Translations under genes and position numbers: made by a program
Shown: positions 50,206 through 61,115 of the stretch, one piece after another
Position numbering within the stretch: the first letter of the stretch is position 1
Layout of the letters: every line of letters starts with the position of its first letter
The notes under the pieces: model-generated
What the model was told of the DNA's origin: nothing
The model's input: only the letters and a program-made list of their open reading frames with translations
Databases searched by the model: none
From: Coturnix japonica
Lineage: Eukaryota; Chordata; Aves; Galliformes; Phasianidae
Reading direction: 5' to 3'
DNA: 64,000 bases
Assembly (NCBI RefSeq): GCF_001577835.2
Contig: NC_029532.1
Span: 2,418,001 to 2,482,000, forward strand

Positions 50206-53164
50206 TTCCCCCCCCTTTCATTTTATTTTGCATTGGAGAAGCACAGCACATGCCACAAGCTCTGGGTGCATTCTACACCTGGGGCAATGCCCCTGCTTGG
50301 CATCAACACTGTTGGCATTGGATGGGGAAGGTGAGAAGCAGCACTTCAGCCCACACAAGTCACAGCAGCAGGCTGTTTCCCAGCTCTCAGTCCCATATTC
50401 CTGTGACTTCCCACCTGGGGAGCTTCATCTTTCTTGCCATGAAGGATACTGCTGGCTCCCTTCCCAATCACAGACATGCAGTGCCAGCTCCTGTCCAGCT
50501 CAGCAATGCAGGACTGTGGCATGCGCAGCCCAGAATAGCATGGCCTGCTTTGCTTTGCTTTGCTTTGCTCATAATAATGCTATTTCTGCTTTTTCATTTG
50601 TTTCATTTGTTTTATATTTGTCCTTAGTCCTTCCCTCTAAGGAACCTTTCTCAGCTGCTATTGCACTCACCTTCACAGTACCCTTGGCTGACTGGGGAAA
50701 CTGAAGCAGTGCAGAGGGCAGAGCCCTGACCCCCAGCCTCTGTTGGGGGTCTTGGTTCATTTGTTGTCTGAAAGTGCATGGCAAGGGCCCCACAAGGAGC
50801 AGGCTTAGAGGGCAATGTGATGGAGTAGTGACCACTTGGAATCTGCACTTTGCTTGGCTCTCTTATCCTGAATGAACACTTGTAGTTTTCTTTCTAGGAT
50901 GCGTACCTTCATCATTCTCCCAAGCATGCTCACCAGGGTGGCTCCCTATCACATATTTTGCCTAAAACCAAAAGCCACCTTCATCTCCCTTCCTTTTATT
51001 AATTATAATTTGTCTCTGGATTAGACTGATTGCAAAGCAAAATAAAAGAGACAAAAGGGAGGGGAGGGGTGGAATTTGTCAGCTCAGCTCTGTTTTGCAG
51101 CACTCCCCAAATACCAAAACCCTAAATGTGATTCTCAGAACAGGGAGCTGTGGTGACCACCAACCCTGGGGCACAGTCTCATTTACCAGCTGCTCTTTTT
51201 GTGCACCAGTCCCATCAGAGCTACTGTGGTTACAGCTTCCGTCGTGCTCTTCACAGCTGCAAAGGCTCAACCCACTCTGAGACATGGCAAATCTGTGTTA
51301 TAGGATAGCTGTCAGTCCTGCAATAAGCTGGCTTTCCCCTTTACCACCCATCCCAGCAAAACTTTGCAAATCTTGCATGAGATCGTCCTATCCCCTTGGA
51401 GAAGGGCTGCAAGGCTGATCTGCTCTGGATGCTGTGAGCAGAGAGGGATCTGGCCTGCCCTAAATGTGGCTGGCTGTGCTGGGGTGTGTGCCTGTGGTTT
51501 GTGGTGGCCGCGGTGTGCTCCAGTTGTGGTGTGAGTGGAGTCAGGCAGTGGCTCTCAGTGGATGTTAAGCACTTGAGACTGTTAAATGTGCCTGGAGGCA
51601 CCCACTTGTGCATAACGAGGACGCAGAGCTATGTGCTTACGCAAGGACTCCTGGAAATGATGGGAGATGCTGCTGACACAGATGTTTTTGCTTGTCTGGG
51701 ATGTTAAATACTTGATCGATGTAGTAAGGGTCACCCTGAGCTTAAGCAAGGGGGCAGCGTGACCTTAGGAAGGAGCACAGAGAGGCACTGCCCTTCCTAC
51801 CAGCAGCAGGCAGTGAACCCCACTGATGCACTGCTTCACTGAGGGTTTCCGATCCTCTTCCCTAAACCCAACCCTGCCAACTAGGAGACTTCCAGGCTGC
51901 TCCCATTCCAGGAGCTCTGTAGGGGCTCAGGAAGGTTGGGTCTGCTCTGCCTGGAGTGTTCTGGACAGAACCAGGGCAAGTGAGCACACAGCTCTGCCCT
52001 AAAGCACAGTGCAACACTCTGCTCTTCCCACAGTCACACTGCATCCTTTCCCCATTTCTGATGCTACATGGGCTGAAGGCTGCCTGTATCACATCCTTGC
52101 CATGGCTTTTACGAAGCCCCATACACCAATCTCCTGCTGCTCAGAATTACCACAACCACTTCCAGCCTCCTCTGAGCTCTGATGTTTCCAGATGGGACTA
52201 TTAGACTCCCTAGGAGTGCAACTGTAAATATCTGCAGAAATGCCATGGAGCACTGCAGTGCGGGAGCATCACGAGCACCGGAGCTGCCTTCCCCCTGCAC
52301 AGTCATCTTTGTTCATGAAAAGAGCTGCACCTCCCATGGGCTCAACATCAGCGCTGCTTTGCAGCAGTTCTGTTATCAAGACTCACGAGGGAAGCAAATA
52401 AGTGGATGCAATTACTGCATGACAAACCCACTTTGCAGCCAGCCCCATTAAGCTGACTTCCTGCACCCCACCAGCATGCCCTGCAGTTTCCCTCCTCCCT
52501 CATGCTCTCGTCTGGCTGGCGATTGCAGGTCCCTTCTCAGAAAGGGTGAAATCTCAGGCTGTACTCAACGTGGTTGCAAAACTCCCAGTGACTTCAAATC
52601 TAAACACTGTCACCAGCATTTAAAGAACTCAGCAGGGAGAGCCAGGAGCAGATGCCTCGCTCTGGGAGCCATTTATTTGGAAGCATTTAAACTATCTTGT
52701 TATGTTTCTCTCACAGTGCTCTCTCGCTGAACACTTCCCACACAGCATGCAAGCCCAGCCCCTCCTCTGCCCTTCCTGCATTGTGGCAAAGAGTGGGGTG
52801 AATGTGTCCTTCCCTTGATGGCTTCTCCCAGGCTGGGAGTGCAACAGCCTTTGTAGCATGTGTTGCTTTCCAGATGAACCATCACACGCTTGTCTTGTCC
52901 CCAAATTGCCACCACCTAAAGGCAGTTTATCTGCCTGCAACCAGGTGGGATTCCAGCCATAGCTACTGGGATGTGAGTCTACATCTCATCTACCTGGGGC
53001 ACTTGTTATTGAAACCTTCCTTTAATAAGAACAAATAGATGGAACTGCTCCGTCAGTATTTTCCTTCTTCTTTCTGCACACTGGGAAACAAGTTTGTTTT
53101 AATGCAAAATTTGATAAACTTCATGATTATTCAAAGCACAGATTATTTCTAGCTGAAGGAATAC
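50206..53164. other. Intergenic, nothing recognised
   Basis: Apart from the CTTTG repeat, no gene, exon or repeat could be supported. Overlapping open frames on the same strand at 50.23-50.70 kb are not convincing. Confidence 0.6.
50546..50570 (+). repeat. (CTTTG)n short tandem repeat
   Basis: About five units of the TGCTT/CTTTG pentamer (tgctttgctttgctttgctt). Confidence 0.9.
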
Positions 53165-53402
53165 TTTCCCTTTTCCCCTTTCTCTTTCCCCCTTTTCCTT
53201 TTGTCCTTTTCCCTTTCCTTTTTCCCCTTTCCTCTTTTCCCTTTCCCCTTCTCCCTATCTTTTTTTTTTCCTTTTTCTTCTCCCTTTTTTTCTTTTTTTC
53301 TCCCTCTTTCCCCCTTTTTCTTCTCCTATTTTCCCCTTTCCCCCTTTCCTCCTTCCTTTCCCCTTTCTCTTTATCCCTTTCCCTTTCCTCTTTCCACCTT
53401 TC
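53165..53402 (+). repeat. 240-bp polypyrimidine (CCCTTT)n tract
   Basis: A long strand-asymmetric tract, nearly all C and T, with units such as tttccc, ccccttt and tttttct, interrupted only by isolated A or G bases. The complementary purine strand gives a spurious Lys/Glu/Arg/Gly-rich open frame, and the plus strand a Phe/Ser/Pro/Leu one. Neither is a gene. Confidence 0.95.
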
Positions 53403-55589
53403 TCTCATTCCTAAACCCACCCTATGCAATTTAAGTGCCTTCAGCATGGAAACGAAGTTTCTAATTTTGGCAGACAGATGACTTTCCAAAGGGCACAGTG
53501 CAAAAATACTGTCAGAAATCTTCAAGGTGTAAATGTTTGTGTGCTATTTGTCAGCAGTGCACTCCCCATATTCAAGATGCCTTTGGTCCCAAATGCACTT
53601 CTGTCCCTCCCGGAGCTGCATTTCATTACATATCAAGGCAGACATTAGGCAGCAGATGGTTCAGCAGAACAGGCATGGAGGATGTACTTTCCCAAGGGGA
53701 ATACGCTTCTCAGACTGATGCTCTGTGGGACAGCCTGATGGGCAGAAATTTAAGACCCATTTAAAAATATATACCAGCATCAGAAGTCAGTTAGGTGAGG
53801 AGATCTGAGACATGGGCACACCAAATGAGTCCCGTACAGGAGATGGAACTGGAGTGTTTTCTTGCAGGAAGAAGCTCAGAAACTTTGTGTCATGGTGCTG
53901 AAGCTGTCACTGTCAGCATGGCCAGCTCTGGGTTGCATGGGGCAGGACATGTGTATCATCACTGCCACTGCTCTGCTAAGACTGGTCCTATGGGAACATC
54001 CTGGAATCAAAGTGACACCATTCAGCAGCCCAGGTCTGCTGCTTCTGTCTCATGCCTCAGTTTTGTTGGTTATTTCTTTTTTTTCCTCCCACCTTGGGGC
54101 AGGAAGATGGCAAAGTGCAAAGTCACCTGCTCTGTGTGCAAGTAACTCAGAAAGTCAAGCAAGGACTCCTGACTTTGTTCATAGACAAAACTTCTCAAAG
54201 TAGCCCCTGTCCAAATCAGCTTCCATACAGCAGAGCTACATCACAGCTGCACAGCGCTTCTCTTTCTATTGACTCTGTGTAAAGACAGAAGCAGCGATGG
54301 CTTTACAAAAGCCAAAGCCACCGCCGAGTGCCTCAAATCCCTTTGGAGAAGGACAGCAGTGATGTCCCTGCATATTTTTGCCTCCTGACAGTGACTCCCA
54401 TCACAAATATTCTCAAATGGTGAAGCAAGGAGAAACTCACAAGCCGGGAGATGTGACAGAGCAGCTCATCCTCTCCTTCTGGGTGCTGCAAATAGCAGCA
54501 GATAGCAGGGCTGAGCTGATTCCTCTCAGCTGCACTAAGAGGGGTCCCTGCGGGGAGCAGCGTGTTGGCAGACCCTTGTGAAGGGCCCTGGATTAGCAAA
54601 CGATGTCTGAGATGGGCTTTAAAGCCAAAAACCCCTTTCAAAAGGCGGCTTTGAAACCTCCATTTCCCCTTATGCTGCGGACTGAAGTGAGACACTTTCA
54701 CACCCTTGAAAAAATGGTTTATTATACATATACAAGAGGAAGAATAAAGGAGAGAGAATTCTCTTGCCTGTCTTCTTTTTTTCTTTCTCCCTTTTTCCAC
54801 TTTTCTTTATTTACCGAAAGCACCTCCAAGGCTAATGGCATTTTCTTTGGCCACTGGGAGTGGAGTAAGATTGAAGCCTGAAATATGAAAGCTTTTTCTC
54901 TGGGTTTTTAACAACTTTGGATCGCTGTAGTTAACTCCCAGCCTCAGTTCAAAGCTCAACGAGGCAAAGCTGGTTCTGTTTTCTTCTATCAGAAACGAGC
55001 AATAAATGTTTCTTTCTGAGATGGGGCTTAAAATTCCTCATCCTGGAAGAAAAGTCAAAAATCTCCGAGACTTTTGTGAACAGACAAAAGTAATTAAACA
55101 AACAAACAGAGAAATAAATAAATAAACTGCCCGCCATACCTCATTTTGATGGTATCAAAGTGTTTCATGTGTGACCTCTTTTTCATTTAAGAAAATGTTT
55201 TTTTATTATAATCAGCTTAAATTTCCAAACAAAGTCACTTTGAATAACAAGTTAAAACAGGTCGTCTTCATTTCATTGCTTTCTTTTTTTTCCCCCCCTG
55301 CGACAGAAGAAATTCATCAAACCGGCTCTTTCTGTGAAGCATTTCAATTGAGATGAATCAGCCTTTTTCAAACTGAAATAAATGTCTTAACAAGACATTG
55401 CTGCCTGGCTTTTTGCTGTTCCAGAAATGGTGAATTTCCCTGTACGAGCCTTAGCGATGATGGGCAGCACAGAGGACAGAAGTTTTGGGTTATGTGAAGC
55501 CAGGGTTCAAAACAGGGAATGTACATCTGTAGGAGTTAGAGCTAAGAATGACAGGGATGCCAATGATAAAGATGGGGGAAAATGTATTA
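53403..55589. other. Intergenic, nothing recognised
   Basis: No gene supported. A short A-rich run with aaacaaacaaac and ataaataaataaac is near 55095-55126. Confidence 0.6.
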
Positions 55590-55770
55590 TCAGAAAGAGT
55601 AGTGATATATTGGCACAGCCACCCAGGGAGTGGTGGAATCGCTGTCCTGAAGGTATCTGAGATAAGGGGAGATGTCACTTGGTAAATGTGGTTTGGTGGT
55701 ACAGTGGTGTTGGGTTGGTGGTTGAATTTGATGATCTCATTGGTCTTTCTGTCCTTAATGATTCTATGAT
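55590..55770 (+). mobile_element. CR1 LINE 3' end (sense), diverged
   Basis: Contains ccacccagggagtggtggaa, tcgctgtcctgaaggtatct, gatgtcacttggtaaatgtgg and gatctcattggtctttctgt, ending ccttaatgattctatgat. This fits the 3' terminus of an older CR1 subfamily. Confidence 0.8.
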
Positions 55771-56130
55771 GTCAGCCTTCCTGAAATTTGAGAACTTGGA
55801 GGTCTTGATCATCCCTATATCTGAGACTGATGCATTAACGGTGTTCATAAGACCAAAGCTCTGGAATTCCCAGCTTGCATGCTCGGAATTGGCTGTGTAT
55901 GGCCTTTGAAATGTTATTTTGGTTCTCCCTCTTGGCATGTATAAGTCAAGAAACAACAGTGTTGGGGGAACTTTCAAGTTCTATTTAGACTCTGTTATTC
56001 CTATGAGAGCTGTCTGCATGTTGCCCTGCTGGAGGCTTGGCTCAAGGAGCCAGGATCTGAAGGCAGGAAGGAGCACTCTGCTGAACCTTGGTGAGTTGTC
56101 ATGTCTCTGTTTCTTGCTTTCCTTCTGCAG

Positions 56131-56324
56131 TGCCAGAGGGTAATAGGGATGTGCTGGCAAGGTTGCAGGGGATAGCTGGAAGAAACACCCCTGCAGTTAA
56201 CCTACCCAGCCAAACAGCAGCAAAGATGATGGAGATGCAGGAATTTTTAGCTTCAGTTGAACTTGTGGATGATGTTGGCAAAGTTATTTTGAAAAATGGG
56301 ATGAAAGAACCCCCAAAGGTTTGA
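56131..56324 (+). other. Unidentified exon-like open segment
   Basis: After a good polypyrimidine/AG acceptor (tgctttccttctgcag) comes an open stretch of about 64 codons starting PEGNRDVLARLQGIAG and ending KEPPKV with TGA. It is hydrophilic and mixed in composition, not low-complexity, and a canonical AATAAA follows at 56399-56404. I do not recognise the protein. A plausible upstream donor (ccttg|gtgagt at 56090) would join in frame but would make a 40-bp intron, too short for a normal vertebrate intron. It may be a terminal exon of an unknown transcript, a gene relic, or chance. Confidence 0.2.
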
Positions 56325-56404
56325 TGGAGAATTAGTTTCTGCTTAAGGGAAGTGTTATGTTAGGAATAGTAAGGATGGCGGTGCATGGGGAGACAAGAAA
56401 TAAA

Positions 56405-59400
56405 AAGGAAAGGAAAAACAATCATCCTTCAAGAATGAGGCCTTAGCATAAGCCATGGAAAAGGCTGATTTCCCAGGATGGATGGACAGTAGGGATGAGG
56501 ACCCAGGGAGCATAGAAGCTGGGTCTGTAGGGTGAAGTTCAGCCCATCAGGCTGACACCTATGAGGGACCTTAAGCACTTCCCCTCTCCTCACCCCCTCC
56601 TTCACCAAAGTTTAAGATTTACCTGGTAATTCCCTTATCAGAAGTTTGTGCTGAGAACGCTTATCTGGATTTTACAGGCGCCTCCTGGCACCAGACCAAG
56701 CACGGAGGAAAGCATTTCATTCTTCTTCAGTTGTTAAATGAAAGCAACATTATAAGCCAACAATATTATTCTCATTAATGGGAAGGGACGGCTAATGATG
56801 GAAACATATGTGTTTGGCTTTCAAATGAGACTTGCCATCTATCCCTGCTTCTGACCCTGACGCAGCTTAGCAGGGCTAAATCGTTTTTTAAAGCTGAATG
56901 GAGTGAACCTTAATTGAGGCATTAAGGGCACGTTTGCTCATCTTGCTGGGACCTGCTGGCTGCTCTGCAGACAGGAGTGCAGCTTACCAGCAACTGGGTT
57001 TGCCAGTGGTGGTTTTTTGTGTGTTTTATTTGCAGCCCCCCCCCCCCCAGCGTCTCTCTCTCTTTTTCAGATGTAATTTAAAGTTATTCTTTTAACTTTA
57101 TTTATTTATCAGCTTGATACATTTGAAATTGCAGGCGTCTTCATCTCGGCATTCATCTCCTTGCTCTTTAATGTGGACCTGAGTCAATTCTCCATCCCTT
57201 TTAAAGCTGTTTATTAGTTCTCTGGCACTTACCCCCAACTTTCCCTTACCTAATTTCTCCTCAGCTTTCAGCTGCAGCAGAGCCCAGCAATCCAGGGACA
57301 CACAGGGGCACCTGGGCTGTATGAGCAGAGGAGGTGGCATCACCCTGAGCCTACTTGGATGCAGTTGAGGTTCCCCTACAAAAAAGGTCCCCACAGTGGC
57401 TATGCCCAGATTATGCTGCTGGTGAAATCACCAGCACACTGCATGGTGATGAATACTCCTTCCCCTTAAAAAAGTTTTGGGAATGTGCCTTCCCTGGGCT
57501 GGAGGCATTCTGGATTCTCTCCCCCTCCTGTTGTATAGTGCACCTTCCTCATGTGCCCTTCAGGAAGGGATATTTTTTCTCTAGCTGGTACTACCTGCAC
57601 CCAGAGGACTTCTGCCACAAAGGGCAGGCATTGCAGCTGGGAGGCCACCAGCAGAACAGACTGCAACCAACAAAAAAAAGGTCATTTGTCATCATCTTCC
57701 TTTTTGGAGAAGGACAGGAGCCAGCTCTGCCCTTCTCCCAACCAGGGGAATGGAGTCTCTTGCCAGGTACAGAGAGCTCAGACAGCCTGCCTTGGGTTTG
57801 TCTTGCTGGGAGCTGAGCTGTTTCTTGGCTCCTCACAGAGATGTGGCGATTAAAGAGATGCACTGCATGGCTTGGGGCACAGTGAGGGACCCGGTCACTT
57901 TGTGAGCTGTCACCACACAGCGCTGGGGCAAGCTGGGTGCTCAGGGAGCTGTGATAAGGCAGCTGCTCTGTGGGACTTTTGCCTAAGGTAGCAAGAAAGA
58001 GCCCACAAACCTCCTCTTCCTGATGAAAATTACTCATGTTTTATATTTTATTTTATTTTTTCTCTCTCCCCCCCAAGCCTCTTCTCATCCCCCTTATCTT
58101 CACCTGTAGTTGATAGATTAATGCATGTCTCAAGAAGATAAATGTACTTTCAGATCTTCAAAAAGCGAGGCAGCCTCTGAAACCTGTGCTTACAACCGCT
58201 TCTGGCTGGCAACAAGGCAGGCAGGCAGAGATACACGACCTTCAGCAGCAGCAAGGTCAGGCTGGGATGGATGTGCTGGGACCAGAGACTCAAGGAGCAG
58301 GGACTTGTCACCCACCTTCCATGTGGAGTTACCTCTGCTCTCCTTTAGGCACTGAATGAGAGTTTTGAGGTGGAGGAGGGAAGCAGACTCTCCAGGATTC
58401 CAAGAGGAAGAGGAGGAGGAGGCAGGTTATGCAGGGTTGTAGGAACAGGTCTTGTGTGTACAGAGCTTAAGTGGTGGCTCCAGGGTGGGAGAAAATGTAA
58501 TTCTGTTTGAGCAGTTCACAGGCGTTTCGAAGCTCATCCTTGTGAATTAGGGGCCGAGTGAAGTCATTAAACCCTAATCAAAAGCAGCTAATCAGGAATC
58601 AGTGGGAGATCTTCCAATTAATCGCGGCTGGAGCTGGCGGAGCTGCAGTGCTGGCGGCAGGGGAAGGAGGATGGCAGTAAGGGATGAGCAGGATCCTGGT
58701 GTCCTCTGCCACTGGGACAGCCCAGTGGGGCTGTGCAGCCCGGAGAGGATACTCAGCTGGCCTGCTGCAATGAAGGGGAAGAACAGCTCTCATGCACACT
58801 GTTAGCAGAGGTCCACTGCCTCACATACATCAATATGTTAACATCTGAGAGCCTCCAAATGCTTTATAGATCTCACTATGGTGTGTGAAGACTCCTGGAC
58901 TCGTCCTATACCATTGGTTCATTGAGTCCGACCTGACCTTCCCCTGGGACATCCTAAGGCTATTGCCTCTAATCCTAACTGGAACACAATCCCACTTTGT
59001 GATCCTTTCTATTTTACGATTAAACAAATACCTGAAGGATACAATAGACTCCTTGCACTGTTGAAAGGATCTGGGGAAAGAGCAGAATTATTCTGGTACT
59101 TTGGAAGTTCCCTCACTTCCTGCTCCAGAGAAACGTCTCTCTTCATAAATCTTATTGTATCCATAAAATTCCTTTCTATTCTTTTTGCTTCTGCTTGACT
59201 CCCTCTAACGTGACTGTTACACTATTGCATTCAGGCTGCACTATAAAAAGACTAAAAGTGCATTGTGTTGGATTGAGCACGGCTGTAAATCCTTGCCACA
59301 TTGGAGTCAACACAAATTGAATTCTATCATGGCTCTTCTTTTGCGGGTTTGCTGTCTACCTTTTAAATTTGCCAGGGCTGAGATGCAATTTACCTTAAGT

Positions 59401-60784
59401 AACTAAACTGAAAATGTGCTCAGCGTTGTCGTAGAGCATTAGCTGCCAAGGGTCTGGTCTGTAGGAGAAGGAGCATTGCTGTGTTCAGAACGCTATCCAG
59501 AAACGCAGATGAATGCAATCAGCAAGTCTATGTTCACATTTGAATATACGTACTTAATATTGAAACCCCGAGGGATGGATTTGCTGGAGAGCCCACCCTT
59601 TACTAGACAGCAAAGTGACAGCAAAGTCTGCAGCATTTCCCTAGAGTCTGATGTATTGCTACATCCCTTACTTGAGGTCTCCATCGCATTCTTGTCCTTG
59701 TTGCAATTCTTCTTCCAAGTGCTACTTTTACCTTCCTCACAGCTCCCAAAAGAGCTGGTATTTATGGCTGGTGGAACAAAACCAAACAGCACAAGCTGGT
59801 TCCCAGCCTGCAGGAGGATAACTATCAGTGGGGACTTTAAAGAAAGCGTTTTGTCCTCTCCAGACCCTCCCAGCTTCCCTTCAGATTGTATCAGTGAGAA
59901 GTCCATGAGCTTCTTTTCTCTCCATCAGAGAGTGGTGCTTTAGATAAGCTCAGATGGTTTCCAGGTCCTCATATTCCTGTTGGTGCAGATCCTTCATTAC
60001 TCAGAGTTCTTAATGTTTGGGGAATGTTCATCATAGTCAGTTTAGGAATGATAAGCATTTTTCTATGTATATTTTTTCCAAAGGACACACACCATCTCAG
60101 ATTTCCATCTTCTTCCTTCCATATGTAATCAGAATCGTCCTTTATTTAATGAAAATGCAAAACAAAGGGAAGTCGCTGATTATGAGAAAGAATTTTAGCA
60201 AATCTTTCCCTGTTTATTCTCTTTCTTCTATGAGAGAAGGCTCAAAGTGCTGGTGTGGTTTTTGGGCAGGGTTGTTGCAAGGAGGAGCAGTAGGTATCTC
60301 TTCTCTATACCTCTCAAGGCCAGAACATACTGGATGGAGCAAGGACACTGAGTGTATGAGCAGCTGACACCTCTTGTGTGGTGACACAAGATGTTGGGAA
60401 TAGAAACGCATTTTGTTAGCAGAGGGAAAAGCCTGTGAGTGCAGCCTACAATAACTCACCTGGCCCTGAGCCCCAGGAACCCTTCCCAGCTCTGCTTTGC
60501 ATTTTGCCAATTGTTTCTAGAAATGACCGCTTTTCATGGGCATGTCGCACTGTGATGAATGGCCGAGGACGTTCTGCGAGGATATCTGTCTCCAGTGAGG
60601 CTCTGCGAGTCAGCTACCCCATGTCTAGCTGCTACTTTTCTGTCTTAAAAGCCTCAATATTCCCCACTCAGCTCACCTTCCTGCTCTTTCCTGGTCTCCA
60701 GATCCATTAGTCTGTCTGGGCTGGTACCCATTAAACTGCTGAACATGGGCTACTCTGAGCAATCTAATCAGTGCTGCAGCTATT
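56405..60784. other. Intergenic, nothing recognised
   Basis: Unique-looking sequence. Open frames of 137-155 codons at 57.4-58.0 and 59.5-59.9 kb appear on both strands over the same bases and carry no domain I recognise. Confidence 0.6.
57036..57067 (+). repeat. Poly-C run followed by (CT)n
   Basis: Thirteen consecutive C bases, then agcgtctctctctcttttt. It is preceded by gtgtgttttatttgcag. Confidence 0.95.
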
Positions 60785-61115
60785 AAAGGCAGAAATAGTC
60801 AGAATGCCAGTCACCAGAGCCAGCAGTCTGGCACTTGGGCAAAGGGAGAAGTTTTGTGAGCAACTGTCCTTGTTTGAGAGGAGCCGATGAGGACAATGTT
60901 TGGTTGCTGTGACAGTGGCCTCCCCTCAGCCCCCTCTTCTCCTTGCCAAACAAAGCAAGGAATTTCAGCTGCTTCTCACACATTGTGCCTTCCAGACTTG
61001 CCACCATCTTTGTAGCCCTCCTTTGGGCACTCTCTAATAGTTTTATGTCTTCTTTGCACTGTGTCATCCATAGTCCTGAAACACCCAAGCCACTCTTATT
61101 CATGTTTGGATAAAG
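60785..61115 (-). mobile_element. CR1 LINE, C-terminal end of ORF2 (antisense)
   Basis: On the minus strand one open frame reads DIKLLESAQRRATKMVASLE and later FGKEKRGLRGG. This matches the conserved end of CR1 ORF2 (ELLE..QRRATKM; L..LEKRRLRGD). The plus strand shows the familiar antisense wording ccaccatctttgtagccctc and ctttgggcactctctaatag. It is a fragment without a complete reading frame. Confidence 0.85.

Noticed and set aside
53127-53525. 132-codon Lys/Glu/Arg/Gly-rich frame on the minus strand
   Set aside because: Translation of the polypurine strand of the simple repeat.
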